Shown here one piece after another: positions 32,686 through 45,114 of a stretch of 64,000 bases of DNA. The notes under the pieces were generated by a model. That model was not told the DNA's origin, searched no databases, and was given only the letters and a program-made list of their open reading frames with translations. The stretch covers positions 806,001 to 870,000 of the forward strand of contig CP099424.1 of the NCBI GenBank assembly GCA_024114885.1, read 5' to 3'. How positions within the stretch are numbered: position 1 is the stretch's first letter; each line of letters starts with the position of its first letter. Source of the DNA: Septoria linicola (Eukaryota; Ascomycota; Dothideomycetes; Mycosphaerellales; Mycosphaerellaceae). The position numbers and the translations under genes are program-made.

Positions 32686-34247
32686 TCAAGGGCTTATAAG
32701 AAGCTCGGTCGCGACTGAAGGCACACCAGTCTCCATCGCGAACAGCCACCAATACCCAGGAGTACAAATAGAGGGATCAGCTGGCAGACGGAAGGTATAT
32801 ACACCATTGCTGACCGATATAGGCACGAGAGGTATGCGTCTCTGGTCCGAGTTGACAGTGTGTGTGGAGGATCCAAGTCGCATAATCGCAAACGTCCAGC
32901 TTCCGCTCGCGCCTGAGCTTCGAACTGTTGCAGTGAACGTGTTGCCAACTCTGACAGTTCTCGCAGACACAGCAGATATAGTAGGTCACGTAGCAGCTGT
33001 CCTGCCATCGGAGCAGAGTAGGTATGGAGGAGTGAAGATCTCTGCATCGAGATGATTCGTGTTACAGCCTCCGCAGAGACCGCCCCGGCCCACAAATACG
33101 CGTCCATCGGCCATGAGGACCGAGATGGAGTGGTATGTTCGAGGCACTCGATGATTCGCCATACGTGTGCAAGTCTTCGTCGTCGGCGACCACAATTCTG
33201 GAGTCATGATCGCGTTATTGTCGGAGAACGGCACGCCGAAGCTCTGCCCGCCAACAACAAAGATCTGTCCGTCTGGCAGGATCGTGCTTGTTGCGAAGAT
33301 ACGACGGAATGCCATGTTAGTCGTTCGCTCTATCGACGCGGTCGTGCCAGGAGCACCAATAGTCACAATGAAGGAATTTGACGTTGCCTCAGAATTTTCG
33401 AAGTCTGGAGACCCAGAAGCCACATGGATCTTGCCCGCAACTGCGTCGTACATCGCCGCAACACCGCACATGGCGTCGCCGTCTCCAGTTCGAGTGCCAG
33501 CGGCTCCAAAGCTGCCCCGGCCTTGAGTGTAGTACCAAACCATTGCACGGCTTGGGCCTACACTGATAGCAGATCCATTGGACCACCCAAACAGCTGCGA
33601 AGTAAATCAGAATTGAGAGCACCTTGAGGCCGGGCAAGACCTATACCCACCATCGCATGATTGTCGTTGCGGAAATTGCCCCCTCTGTCAGCAGTTAAGA
33701 TTGGGTCCACTCTTGCACCTGGCAGTGAAGTCCATTGTTGACCATCCCAGATCTCTCCGTGCTTATTGCCTCGAAACTCTGGCACCACCCAGGAACCGCC
33801 GATCTGGAAGATGCGACCATCGCTGAGCGTCACGGATGTCTGGTAGCCTCGTGGAGTCCGCATGTCTGGGGTGGAAATCCAGGCTCTCTGCTGAGTGCTA
33901 TATATGCTAGATCGACTAGCATCGTTACCACCAGTCACCATGAGGTTACCATTGAAGTCGAAAGAGATGCCCGGACAGAACGTATCATGTCTCGTGTTGT
34001 TAACGGTGCGTTGAGTGACACCTCCGGTCGCCGGGTTGAAAATCGCGGTCTGCGTACGTCCTTTGCCTGACTCAAATTCCGTAGGATTGAAGGCTGACCA
34101 GACCAGTATCTGCCCATTGGTCCCAGGTAGAGGTGCTGCAGCGACGGGTACCGCTGGGAACCGGATCGTCGATGACCATCTTCCGACGTTCTGCGCAACC
34201 ACAGCTGACGCGGAGGTCAGTAGCAGTGCGATAGAAATGAGTGCCAT
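32686..34247 (-). pseudogene. Galactose-oxidase-like copper radical oxidase (AA5) with premature TGA
   Basis: Exon 1 is 34247-33651 and exon 2 33594-32686, with a 56-nt intron starting directly after DNHAM and resuming LFGWSNGS. A signal peptide (MALISIALLLTSASAVVA) is present. Kelch-type blades carry the radical-site cysteine in HDTFCPGISFDFNG, the cross-link tyrosine in PRGYQTSVTLSDGR and the copper-ligand Tyr-His pair in PRTYHSIS. Behind that, an in-frame TGA at 32988-32986 replaces what the family has as Arg (ATRPxI). The frame continues unbroken with the C-terminal Early-set domain, including STHTVNSDQRR, whose His is the last copper ligand. A truncated product would lack that ligand, so it should be inactive. 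CGA to TGA is a single transition. A sequencing error cannot be excluded. Confidence 0.8.
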
Positions 34248-35259
34248 ACCAGCGGATGGAGGATAACGAGGCGCTAGTCAGAGGTACAAATCGACGTTGC
34301 TCGCGCCACGCACAGTACGTCTACACTGCTCATAAGTACTGTCAGTTGCCTTCCATGTACAGTGGTACACTCGCATAATTGGACTACACCTCCTTTGCAA
34401 CATGCGTTAAGGCATAGGCGCCTTCTGTCCCAATTATGGCCGCTACGACCTTTCCTGTTGGAGTGCTCGCATCATGTATAGTACTGTCTTGGACACGGCT
34501 TATCTTCTTGTCTTTCGTACTCAGTCGTAGCAGGGCTGACTCGCGTGAAGTATATCATGTCCCGAAAGCCTCTTTCGATGCCTGCTAGCCTGAACGAGCA
34601 GGTATCAAGCGAGCTGATCCAGATCTGGCCCGGCACTTTGGGAATGTCTCGTGTGACTGCCGCTGTACATTTGCAAAGTTGGGGTGAAGTATTGATAACA
34701 TGCTGAAGGTTCAGAGCAGACTACAGCCACAGTCATCCACCACGAAGGCTGATGGGTTAGCACGAGGATGTCAATGAGGGTAGAGTCTGCACGCTCGAGG
34801 GCAAACAGATTGCACCTCGGGAACGCGAGCCCAAAGGCCATCGATATGTTGTCATGTCGTATAGCCTTATCGGCGCCGTTTGTCAGGCAGGAGAATCTGT
34901 CGCCATGCCCGCCCGCTGCTCTCCGTCTGTGAAGAGTAGATCGAAGAGGCAACGATGCTGGCTCCCGTCACTCGAGACAGCTGGATGTGTTCTCGAAGTC
35001 GGCACGCGTCTGAGTCAACGCGACCTATGATTTGTTGTTGTGCTCGCAGTCAAATGTAGTGGCGAGCAAAAGCGATGTAGATACAGGAACGCGAAATGAA
35101 CGCGTCCATGAGGGGAATTGTTTGGCCAAGCCGATCCACAAGCTTTCGACATCAAGGTCTGGAGCATTGACAATTTTAAAACATGCTCACCATCGACAAC
35201 ATGGTCCTGACTGTGCTCAACGCGATGTACTCATCAACGAGAGTCTCACCCGAGCAGTC
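34248..35259. other. Intergenic, divergent
   Basis: Between the starts of the galactose-oxidase-like gene (minus) and the aminotransferase (plus). A frame open from 35032 leads into the aminotransferase, but residues before MRGLF show no similarity. No other gene seen. Confidence 0.45.
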
Positions 35260-36729
35260 ATGCGTGGACTGTTCGACCTCGCCTCCGCCAGTGACTTCTG
35301 GCAACTCACGACACAGCTTTTTGTGGGCTCGAATGCCAACAATACGGCCCCATTCATCTCAAACAGGGTGAAGGAGAATCTAGCACCCAACAAGCTGAGC
35401 GAAGTGCGGGCAGCCGTCTACTACAACCAATATGATCCTGTGCAGAACCCTGACGGCGTGGTCGCGCTAGCTATCGCGGAGAACAAGTTGATGCGAGACG
35501 AAATCACCTCACACATCAATAAGCATTTCGAGATCACTCCTTGGCATCTGACTTATGGAGAGGGACCCAAAGGGACTAAGGAGTTGAGAGGCCACATCGC
35601 GTCGTACGTGAACGATGTGTTCCTGCCACATGTTCCGATCAAGGATAGCGACATCTGCCTGAGCAACGGCGCAGGCAGTGTTGTTAGCAACTTTGCCTTT
35701 TGCGTAGGAGAACCAGGGGATGGAATTCTGCTCAGTCGACCGCTATACACTGGCTTCTTTACGGACATCCCATATAGCTCAAAGGTCAAACTTGTGCCAG
35801 TCACAATGGGAGCCGTGGACCCGATCAGCGCTGACGCGATCCCGCAATACGAGAAGGCGTTGCTCGAGGCGACCAAGGCTGGCATCACGATTCGAGCGAT
35901 GCTGATTGCGAATCCGCATAACCCGCTTGGACGTCCTTATAGCAGAGAAGCGTTGATCGCCCTCGCACGATTCTGCAGTAAGCACAACATCCACCTCCTC
36001 TCAGACGAGGTCTACGCACAAACCTGGTTTCCAAGTAAGGATGTTCCCCACCCACCATCCTTCGTGAGTGTCTTGAGCCTCGATCTGCAGAACTATATCA
36101 ATCCCGCACTTGTCCATGTCATCTATGCCATGTCGAAAGATTTCGAAGCCAATGGAATCAGGCTTGGGGGGCTCATATCGCCATACAATCAGGAACTGCT
36201 GGCAGCATTTAGATCCGTGGCTGGATTCACGCGACCCAGCCAGCTCGCTGAACATGTGTGGCTCAATTTATTGAAGGACAAGGCATTTCTGGACTGGTAC
36301 TTTCCGGAGATGAGGCGCAGAATGACTCACGCATACGAATATGTCACCAAGCGATTGTCTGAACACAATGTTCCATATGAAGTGACCACTTCCGGCATCT
36401 GTGTTTGGATTGATCTCAGCGGCTACTTGGCCTCCGATACCGAGGATGCTGAGCTTGCATTGAACTGGCGTCTGGCCAAGGCCAAGGTCTGGATCGCCAT
36501 GGGCGCTACATTCGGTGCAGAAAAGGCAGGCCATTATCGGTAAGCTTCTTCAGTATTATGTATTGGTCGAGACATTAGCTGACTTATGCGTGCTCGTCTC
36601 AGCATCACGTTCGCGACGCCGCATGATGTTCTGCAGCTCGGCCTGGATCGAATGTTTGGTGTTCTTGAGGAGATCAATCGAGAGAGGCAGCATACAAAGG
36701 GCGAAGAGTTAGGGCATCATGTCCTATAG
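35260..36729 (+). CDS. PLP-dependent aminotransferase, ACC-synthase-like (class I/II)
   Basis: Exon 1 runs to 36539, a 63-nt intron follows (36540-36602), and exon 2 ends at 36729; about 468 residues from the ATG at 35260. The frame is open up to 35032, so the true start is uncertain. The core matches 1-aminocyclopropane-1-carboxylate-synthase-like fungal enzymes: LAIAENKLMRDEI, LTYGEGPKGTKELR, NGAGSVVSNFAFC, LIANPHNPLGRPYS, LLSDEVYA and the Schiff-base lysine in AMSKDFEANGIRLGG. Fungal members often make other amino-acid-derived products, in secondary metabolism as well. It is preceded by a broken galactose oxidase and intact itself. Confidence 0.86.
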
Positions 36730-37676
36730 TCCAAGTCTGCTGTGAGATGGGAACTTGGCTGCCCGAGACCTTTCATCGAGCGATGTCGCGTGGAACGTCC
36801 TATGTGTCGATGTGTCGTGGTAAGTTCTCTTTCCGATCACCACACGCTCCTCGCCATGTTCATTCTCAAGTGCCACTGTGCAGTACGAGCTCTATGCCAA
36901 GGCCGGCGCAGCACTAGGGAGCTCTCCTAGTTAGCGTAGACGAAAGGCAAACTCAAAGTGGTAGATTCTGTAACACTAGTTAGCGCCTATCATTCTCGTC
37001 CACAGGAGTTCTCTTTGTCTGCTGAACATGCGACGCGATGCTTTCCTAGAGAAGCGCGATCTGTTATGCGGTATTGTGCTCATTCCATACGTTGCCACCC
37101 TTTTGCCACTCGCGCCGTCCGCATCGTAAGCACGATCGCCAGAGCGATGCTACAGTATTTTGCGCACGCGCCAAGGCCCCAATGTGTCACTTATGCAGGT
37201 CCGGGGAATCTGGCGTGACACGTGTAAGACTGGCGGCGAAGCGCTTGCGACAACGCAGCACTCCGGAGGTGTGCAGCGAGTGACCATGTCTGTCAGTGGT
37301 ATGTTCTTTCCTGGAGTGATGGTGGCATAGAAGCAGTGGATGCAAGTGCTTGTGGCGACTCGATGCTTCCTTGGCGCACGGGGAGACGCAGGTACGTGGA
37401 CGCGAGATCGATCTAAGATCCTTGCATTGTTGCAGGACGCGACACCTTCTCTTTGATCTTTCTTGAACTGCTGATGTTATTTCCTCTTCTTCCACTTCAC
37501 CTGGAAATCTCCTAGGACTATCGATCTCTCAACCAGACCTGCGCTGGCTCGCGGTTAAGAGTTGCTCCATCTCTTTGTTCTCTAGCGACTTTTTCTACGT
37601 CAGCGATTAGCCATTCCCATCTCCATCCTGTGCTTCAGGAAGCAAGCACTGCCCCTGCAGATCAACACGCGCCTAC
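36730..37676. other. Intergenic
   Basis: No gene recognised; short unrelated open frames only. It holds the aminotransferase 3' end and the bestrophin promoter. Confidence 0.5.
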
Positions 37677-39156
37677 ATGGCGAACATTGTCAACCAAACG
37701 GCCGCAATCGACATGGCCACACACGAGAAGACCGACGGCCTCAGAGCGAGTAGCATTCCAGCCTCATCGAACGGCTCTACTACCACTAGGCCAAAGACTG
37801 AGCCCGACTTCGTGCCACGGCCAATGTTCCACATGCCTACACATCACCCTGTCGAGCTCGAAGACTACTTCAGAGGCCCACGAGATGTCAACAGGCACTC
37901 GAAATGGCCGCAGTTCCTGCGTATGCACGGCTCCATTGCGCCAAAACTGATTGTGCCGCTGGCTTTTCTCACTGCATGGGCCACGCTGATTACCGTCATC
38001 CACCACTTGGTGACGAGTCTGGCCATGGACTCAGTGCTGCTGACTGTGCTGGGTTTCCTGGTCGGTCTGGCGCTCTCGTTCCGTTCAACCACTGCATACG
38101 AACGTTTTGCCGAAGGACGCCGATACTGGGCGCAACTTCTTCTCAATGGCAGAAATTTTGCACGAATCATCTGGGTGCATGCACACGAGTAAGTTATGGA
38201 TGGCTGCATTTGTGGAAGGCGATGCTGATAATTCGACTAGACGCCACGCGGAGTCTGAAGAACTTGGAAAGCATGATCTGCTCGCCAAAATCTCAGCCCT
38301 TCAACTGGTCAACGCGTTTGCAGTAGCGCTGAAGCACCATCTTCGATTCGAGCCATCGACAGACTATCCTGACCTTGCACCGCTTCTCGGAAATCTGCAT
38401 ACGTTCGCTGCCGATGCCGATCAGACGCAGCTGCATGAGCGCAGAATATCGAAGCTGAAACACATTGGGCAATTCTTGGGTGTTCCAATGGCAGAATCGA
38501 ACCCGCGCAAGCTGATCAAGCGCTCAAAGTACAATCTTGGCAACACGCCCATGGAGATTCTTACATACCTGTCCGCCTACTGTGAGTGCCTATTCGAGAA
38601 CGGCACTCTGCCCATTGGAGGACTGCAAACTCAGCTTGCGAACGCCCTGTTCAACTTTACCGAAGTCTTGACAGGTACCGAGCGAGTGGTCAACACTCCA
38701 CTTCCAGTGGCTTACTCGATTGCCATTGCACAGATTACTCTGGCATATGTATTGATGCTACCATTCCAGCTAATAGCTAAACTTGGATGGATTGCAATCC
38801 CGGCTACCCTCATTGCCGGTTATATCATTCTCGGACTCGCGCAGATTGGTCGGGAGCTCGAGAATCCCTTTGGCATGGATGTGAACGACTTGCCGTTGGA
38901 CGCCTTCTGTCATGAGCTAGCCAACGATCTGGACGCTATCACGGCGTTAGCTCCACCAATCGACACTTCTGTCTGGATGCGCCACCTCCGCTCCAAGCCC
39001 TTGTGGCCACTGAGTGGCATGGAGTTCAAAGCATGGGAGCACCGCAGTGTGGAGGACATTCGTGCTGCTCTGAGCGCGAAGGCTACTAGCCGCGATGTGA
39101 AGAAGGAGAGAATGGCTACATTCGTCCAAAGCGACCACATGACGAACTTGTCATGA
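37677..39156 (+). CDS. Bestrophin-like (UPF0187) anion channel protein
   Basis: Exons 37677-38188 and 38241-39156 (52-nt intron) encode 475 residues. The N-terminal 90 residues are polar. Two hydrophobic helices (KLIVPLAFLTAWATLITVIH and MDSVLLTVLGFLVGLALSF) lead to FRSTTAYERFAEGRRYWAQL, the signature of the fungal/bacterial bestrophin-like family. Two more helices follow (IAIAQITLAYVLMLPF and IPATLIAGYIILGLAQIG), then IGRELENPFGMDVNDLPLD, which in the family lines the calcium/anion-channel cytosolic part. A chloride or other anion channel in the plasma or organelle membrane is the usual inference. The gene is intact. Confidence 0.88.
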
Positions 39157-39726
39157 AAGTCTCGAGCTTAGCGAGTGAATCAAAAGTTTGTGAAGATTAG
39201 CGTTCTGGCATAGCGAAGACTGGCATTCAAAAAGCTTGCAGCATAGGGTAGCTGTCGGGCTAAGTTCGAGAATGAAAAGTACTCCTGCTCCGTGGTGTGG
39301 CTCGTTGTCGCGGGTTCCATCCTGAATTAATGCACAGGCTTGTGACACAATGCTTCTCTTGCACACCAGAAGGCCTCGAGTGTGTCAAGTGCTGCCATGT
39401 ATCTTGATCAGTAGAGTGGCTCGAGGGACAAGAGCGACAGCAGTGAAACAAACAATGCCCGATCATCGGCTCGGCGAATGGTAAGGGCAGCTCTGTGTGG
39501 GACCTGTGGATTGCAACGATGCCTGCTGCATACACATATCAGACTTGGTCTCGAGGCACACGCGAGACTGCGTGCATGTCTGTATGCAGTCATACTTACA
39601 AGTGTTGCTGCTGAGTATGCAGGATGTGCTGTCCTTAGGTAGCTGAGCACTGCTCGTTCTGAAGATGTGCTTTTCCACTCTTCCTCACTGAATGCCTTAT
39701 CAAGTGTTCAGCTTTCAGCCGACATA
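39157..39726. other. Intergenic
   Basis: Between bestrophin and the aldo-keto reductase pseudogene, both on the plus strand. Minus-strand frames at 39260-39678 have no recognisable features. Confidence 0.4.
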
Positions 39727-40689
39727 ATGCTGTCAAGCTTCAGACGTGGTGTTGATGCTTCTTTAAGTAGTGTACTCTCGAGGAGGCAGTTTTCTCGTTC
39801 CTGCAGCAGGCCTATGAAAGCCTTCACACTCAACACCGGCGCGAAGATCCCGAGTATAGGTCTTGGTACATTCCAGGACACAGATCAGCAGGAGGATGCT
39901 GTAGCCAGTGCTCTCAGGCTAGGTTATCGTCACATTGATACTGCAAGGGTGTAAAGATGGCTTCGAAACGGCTGACAAATTGGGCCTGCTGACATTGTCT
40001 AGCTGCGACACCGAGAAGCAAGTCGGCAATGTCCTCCGCAAGAGTAATGTTCCTCGGCATGAGATCTTTCTCACTACCAAGCTATGGTCCAATTCGCATC
40101 ATCCAGAAGATGTTGAGCCTGCGCTCGATGCATCGCTCGCCGATCTGTAGACCGACTACGTTGACTTGTTCCTCATGCACTATCCTGCAACATTTCGCAG
40201 AGGTCACGCCAGTTTTCCAAGAGGAGATGCTTCTGGCGATATGCTCATGGGCGAGACGACGTACATAGATGCTTGGCTGGCGATGGAGAAGCTGCTTGAC
40301 ACAGGCAAAGTGAAAGCCATTGGTGTGTCGAACTTCAGCAAGACATCCAGGTCATCCAATTCAGTCCTTTCGCGAACCAGAACACGTTCTACAAGCATGG
40401 CCAAAATGTGCCGAAGCTCCTACAAGATCCCATCTTGCATGAAATCGGCAAGGAATGCCAAAAGTCCGCGGCACAAGTCGCGTTGGCTTGGGGTATCTCG
40501 AAGGGTCGGTGCGTCATACCGAAGAGCGTTGTGCCGTGGGAGCAGGAGCAGAACTTGCAGAGTGATTTTGAGCTTGATGTCGAGGATGTAGCACGTATCG
40601 ATGCAATAGATAAGAAGCTGCGCTTCAATCTGAAAGGATTGAATTATGGGTGGAAGCTGTATAGTGATCTGGAAAGTGTCGATCAGTAG
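39727..40689 (+). pseudogene. Aldo-keto reductase pseudogene
   Basis: An AKR frame starts at 39814 (MKAFTLNTGAKIPSIGLGTF) or at 39727, where a basic Ser/Arg-rich leader could be a mitochondrial presequence. A 52-nt intron (39951-40002) is well placed, but the following codon makes the catalytic tyrosine position a cysteine (HIDTARVCDTE). An in-frame TAG at 40148-40150 interrupts DASLADL and TDYVDLFLMHYP, where the family has Gln. At about 40340 the frame after VSNFSK jumps to DIQVIQFSPFANQN, so some 35-40 codons are missing, with a frameshift. The rest (AQVALAWGISKG, VIPKSV) is present to 40689. It was probably an aldehyde or aldose reductase; it is clearly non-functional. Confidence 0.85.
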
Positions 40690-41032
40690 GCTAGCGGGCG
40701 ATGTCGTTGTGCTGTGGCTTCGCACTAGTTTGCAGTGCTTGACCATCGGCTTCGGAGCACAACTTCTCCGTCTGTTTCAAGGAGTTGTAATCAAGATCAG
40801 TATTCTTCAGATGATCTGCAAGCACGAGCCAGTGAGAAGCCCGTGATATGGCCCTAAATGTGGACACGAGGTAAGAAAGTGCCATGTGGGATATGCACTC
40901 TCTCCACATTCACTTCACCACTTCTGCCAAGGACTCCACATGACGTTGCCCATGTCCTTCTTTTATAAGGTACGGGACGTGTCAGCCAACCGACAGCGCC
41001 ACACTCTTGTTTCACTCCATGTTAGCTTAGCC
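40690..41032. other. Intergenic
   Basis: Short gap between the AKR pseudogene and the P450 gene. The P450 frame is open from 40886; the ATG at 41033 was chosen because the membrane anchor follows it directly. Confidence 0.4.
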
Positions 41033-42648
41033 ATGGAGAGAGCTCATGATACCCACGAAAAGTCGCTTGTGCTTGCACTCTGGTCCATGTTCCGCGTGTG
41101 GCATGGCCTGGTCATCCTCTTCTCATTCGTATCTTTGACAGCGACGTATCGCATCTGGCTGCACCCCTTACGAAAGATCCCAGGACCACTTCTTGCACGC
41201 GCAACAGAACTCTGGCGAACTTCGAAATACGCACGTGGCAACTGGCATGATGACATCCTCGATCTGCACAGGCAGTACGGTCCGGTAGTCCGTATCGCGC
41301 CGAATGAGGTATCATTCGTGGACAAGGAGGCTTTGGTCAAAGTGTACGGCCACTCGACAGGCACGAGAAAGACTTCTTGGTATGATGTCTGGGAAGTCAA
41401 GGGCGCTGGTACTAGTCTCTTTAGTGCTACGGATCCACGAGAGCATGCTTTCCTGAGGAAGAGAGTGGCCACAGCATATTCGATGTCAACTATTCTGTCT
41501 TTGGAGGACAAGATTCAAGGTATCGCGGACGTGCTGTGGCAGAAACTGCATGATCTTGCAGCTCAAGGAGAGACTGTAAACGTTGGTGATTGGACGAATT
41601 ACTTCGCATTCGATGTCGTAGGCAAGCTGGGATTGGGTGATTCACTGGGGCTTGTCGAACATGGCAGAGATGTGAACGACATAGTGCGATCTGTGCATGG
41701 CTTTTTTTACATTTGGTCCAACCTGGGCTACCTTCCTGGCCAGAAGATCTGGATTGAGAATCCTCTTTCTCAAGCATTGTCAGCGATTCTGGCACCTGCT
41801 TGGATGTTGGGCTTTCCAAAGTTCTCTACTTGGCTGGGGAAGCAAGTGGCAGACCGTATGAGTGAAGGAGAGGTGAAAAAAAGAGTTCCTGATATGCTTG
41901 ATCGCTTCATCGAGATGAAAGATCCAGATGGAGAGCAAGTGCGATATCCTGGTGTGCTCGTCGAGGCAGGAAACCTGCTCGGAGCCGGAGGCGACACGAC
42001 TGCTATCGCGATGGCGGTGGTTGTGGGACAGCTTCTGGTGCATCCAGAAATGTACAGAAGGGTCCAGGATGAGATCGATGGCGAGTATTGTAAACACGAA
42101 GACGACTGGAAGCTGGACTATCGCTCGGCCGAAGCACTTCCTTGGCTGCACGCATGCATCAAAGAAGGCACGAGGATGTGTCCCAGTATCCTTTGGCAGC
42201 TTCCTCATGAGGCTCCGGCTGAGGGCATCGAAATTGCGGGTTTCGACATTCCAAGTACAGCAACTCTAAGCATGAGCACGATCTCGCAGAATCGCTGCAA
42301 GGATATCTGGGGAGATGATGCTGATGAATGGCGGCCCTCTCGGTGGATCGTCGGAGAGGATGGAACAACTCCTGAGTACTTGCGCGAGATCGAGAAGTAC
42401 AATGTTCTGGTAAGTGCGCATTCCCGACAACATATGATGGTAGTCTGACCAGTGCCCAGTTTGGCTACGGGAGCAGGACGTGCGTGGGGCGAAACCTTGC
42501 CATGGTTGAGGTGCACAAGTTTGTTGGACAATTCTTGCGCCATTTCGACTGCGAGCTCGTGAATCCTGGCCAGCCATTCCAGCGAAGATCGCAGTGGTTC
42601 TGCGTCCAAGAGAACCTTCTGGTAAAGCTGAGTTCGAGGAGCCATTAG
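41033..42648 (+). CDS. Cytochrome P450 monooxygenase
   Basis: Exons 41033-42409 and 42460-42648 (50-nt intron with a CTGAC branch site) encode 521 residues. An N-terminal membrane anchor (GLVILFSFVSLTATYRIWL) is followed by the proline-rich HPLRKIPGPLLAR. The I-helix reads AGGDTTAIAM, the K-helix EGTR, the PERF region EWRPSRW, and the haem loop FGYGSRTCVGRNLAM contains the cysteine ligand. All catalytic motifs are intact. It resembles the large fungal group including pisatin-demethylase-like enzymes; the substrate is unknown. An endoplasmic-reticulum hydroxylase in secondary metabolism or detoxification is the general expectation. Confidence 0.92.
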
Positions 42649-42973
42649 CGAAGGTGGGCGATGATATGAACTCGCCTTTCCGGCTCTTCCTACAGTCTTC
42701 AGCTCATTCTTGCTTCGTACCCATCGGCTAGAGCTCGCATTGCAATTCCCATGCGAGCAGTAATACCCCACACGTAGGTGTCGCTTGCCCATACGGCCCA
42801 CAATCGTAGTATTTCTGCGGATTTGCACGCGCAGCTGCTGAAATCACAGCCAATTTGGAGCATAACTGCACATATGTGCTCTTTGAGTCTGAGCTCCGCA
42901 AGAGTAAGGTCTGCTAATTCCTGCATTTCCATGTGATGCAACCATTTTGAAACGACCAGCACTGTCCAGGAGA
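42649..42973. other. Intergenic, convergent
   Basis: Between the stop codons of the P450 gene and the C2H2 regulator. A minus-strand frame here has no recognisable features. Confidence 0.45.
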
Positions 42974-45114
42974 TCAGCTTTGAAGTTCGCAGGAGCCTTC
43001 GATAGTCTTACGAGTGTCCCAGGCTGCTATGGCATGCTCGATGCTCCATGTTAGGGCGACAGTCTTGCGCAGTAAAAGTAAGGAGCCGCGCTCGGGTGCA
43101 CAAAGCCCGTTGAACGTATTGCTCAGAGTAAATGTGAGTGAATTGCTTCGAACGACAGGCTGGTCAATGTATTGGCGGATAGCAAGCGCAGCCTGGTCCA
43201 CTTCACCGCGAAGTATCGATGAACGATCCGGGCTTGGCATACCCGGATGTGATCGGGACCAACATAGTCTCAGAACTGTCGCAGCATTGAAGAGGAAGCT
43301 GGGCTTGCAGTCTAGCCACTCTGGATACTGAGGCTCGCCATCGATAGTGACTAACCTTTGGCATCTTTCCAGAGTTTGCTGGTGTGAATTGATATCTTCT
43401 TGATATTTCTCGCTCAGGCTGTGAGTGTTGTGCCAAATATGTGTTGCCAGCACATGCACCAGAACGACCACGGCGAACTGTGACAAAGTAGTAGGTCCGC
43501 CGGTCAACGAAGCTTGTGGAGAGTCCTCGCCACAAACAGCGTGCACGCCCCATCTCAAAGTGGGTGACCTGATTGCGGGTGACATATGCATTAGTGATTG
43601 CCACTTTTCTGCTGTATCTGCACGCCATAGATCCTCACGACAAGGCAGCTCGAGGTCTCCGTCATGGGACACGCTAAAAGCGGGCGGAATCCCATCGGTG
43701 GTGGTCAGGAGATCACTCATGATCCAGATGCCGTGTAGTAATCTAGCGCGGGAGTTAACACACAAACGATCTACGGGCCAATCATGCTTGCCTTCTCGTG
43801 CTCTCGAGTTCAATCCACGATATCCAGTGATCACAGACGCTATCCTTTGCTGCAGTCTGGGCACGGATTGTCCTGGAAAGTACTTGGTAGCCCTAGCAAA
43901 TGTTAGCAGCCACTATGTATCCCGGGCAGTAGATCTGATACATTGGATAAGCTACCAAGTCGACCGTAAGCCTTCTCTACGATTTCATGGTTGCCAGAAT
44001 ACACGCCAAAAGCAGAGAGCAGAAAGCGAGTCCGCATACTCTGCAAATTCACTTCGCCTCCAAGTGCTGGACTTGGAGCTACCTGCAAAGTAACGGATGC
44101 AAGTTAGTGATCGACTCGATCACGGGGAACAATTCCGCAGAAAACTTGCCAGGTCGCCAAGGTAAAAGAGCTCGGCGTACGTTTGATCGGGGTGGAAGCT
44201 CTCATGCAACGCGCTAGCTTCGGCAGCGAGATAAAGGCACGTAGCAACTTTCCGCTCTAGTCTATAGAGTGCACCGATCGCACTCATTGACAGCAGGACC
44301 CCCGGAGGTTGTGTATCAATGTCAAAAGAAGGCACGTGAAATAAAGGCAGATGGATGTTGAAAGTGTCGAAAAACGTGCGCAAACAAAGCCGAAGGACTT
44401 CTAGCGTTATAACTCCATCGCCACCCAGCATTCCAGATGCGTGGACCCGGTCCAAGAGCTTGATCAGTCCGGAGTCTGAAGAGTTAACGACAGGTACTGG
44501 AACAGCAAGATTCTCTTGGGCCACGGCCGGCAGCGTCGGCATGCAGGGTGTTTCCTGCACGATCGGGTCAGTGCTTCTAGAACAGAAGGGACTCGGGCGA
44601 TGTCATGAGCAGGATGAGGTACCACGTAATCCTCGGTGGCACTCAAGGAAGCCTGAGTCGTCCCATTGACAGGTTGCGAATGGGAGGACCCCCACAACGC
44701 CGGATCGATCATGGCTTCCAAGCTGATCAGATCATGCTCTGTTCTGGGCGAAAGTGTGACATTTTTCGTGATTGAGCTCCTTGAGGGAGAACTCGCCGAT
44801 GTGGTGCCAGAGGTCCTGCGATGAGGCGCGTGCAATGTTTTTTCGTGCCTTGTCACGAGATCTCTTCATTGTGTCAACTCTGGTTACGATGCATGTGTGT
44901 CATGTACCGACCTGCGACTATAGGTTTTGCCACAGAATTGACACTGGAATGGCTTCTCATTGGTGTGTGATCTATGATGTCGTATTAAGTGCTCTCTGCG
45001 TTTGAAGGCCTTGCCACAACCTGTTATGGGGCAAGAGAATTTGCGTTCGTCTTCGTGATCTGCTTCGAAGACGTGTCCATTGCTACGACTATCTCCGCCA
45101 GTCGCTGACTCCAT
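42974..45114 (-). CDS. C2H2 zinc-finger transcription factor with fungal regulatory domain
   Basis: The start at 45114 (MESATGGDSRSNGHV) leads to two fingers: FSCPITGCGKAFKRREHL then IRHHRSH (C-x4-C-x12-H-x3-H), and FQCQFCGKTYSRRDLVTRH then EKTLH (C-x2-C-x12-H-x4-H). The second finger is split by a 48-nt intron (44864-44911). Further introns at 44555-44622 and 44079-44145 keep the frame. The rest matches the Fungal_trans regulatory domain (LRTFFDTFNIHLPLFHVPSF, then LLSMSAIGALYRLERKVA). The junction between about 43960 and 43870 could not be resolved: the donor and the acceptor frames disagree by one base, so a small error or lesion may lie there. The final exon to 42974 is open and looks normal. 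Confidence 0.75.

Noticed and set aside
32986..32988. Programmed read-through or selenocysteine at the TGA codons
   Set aside because: Fungi of this group lack the selenocysteine system, and no read-through context or downstream structure is evident; several unrelated genes are affected.
39408..39678. Overlapping minus-strand frames of 70-80 codons
   Set aside because: No features; gap between genes.
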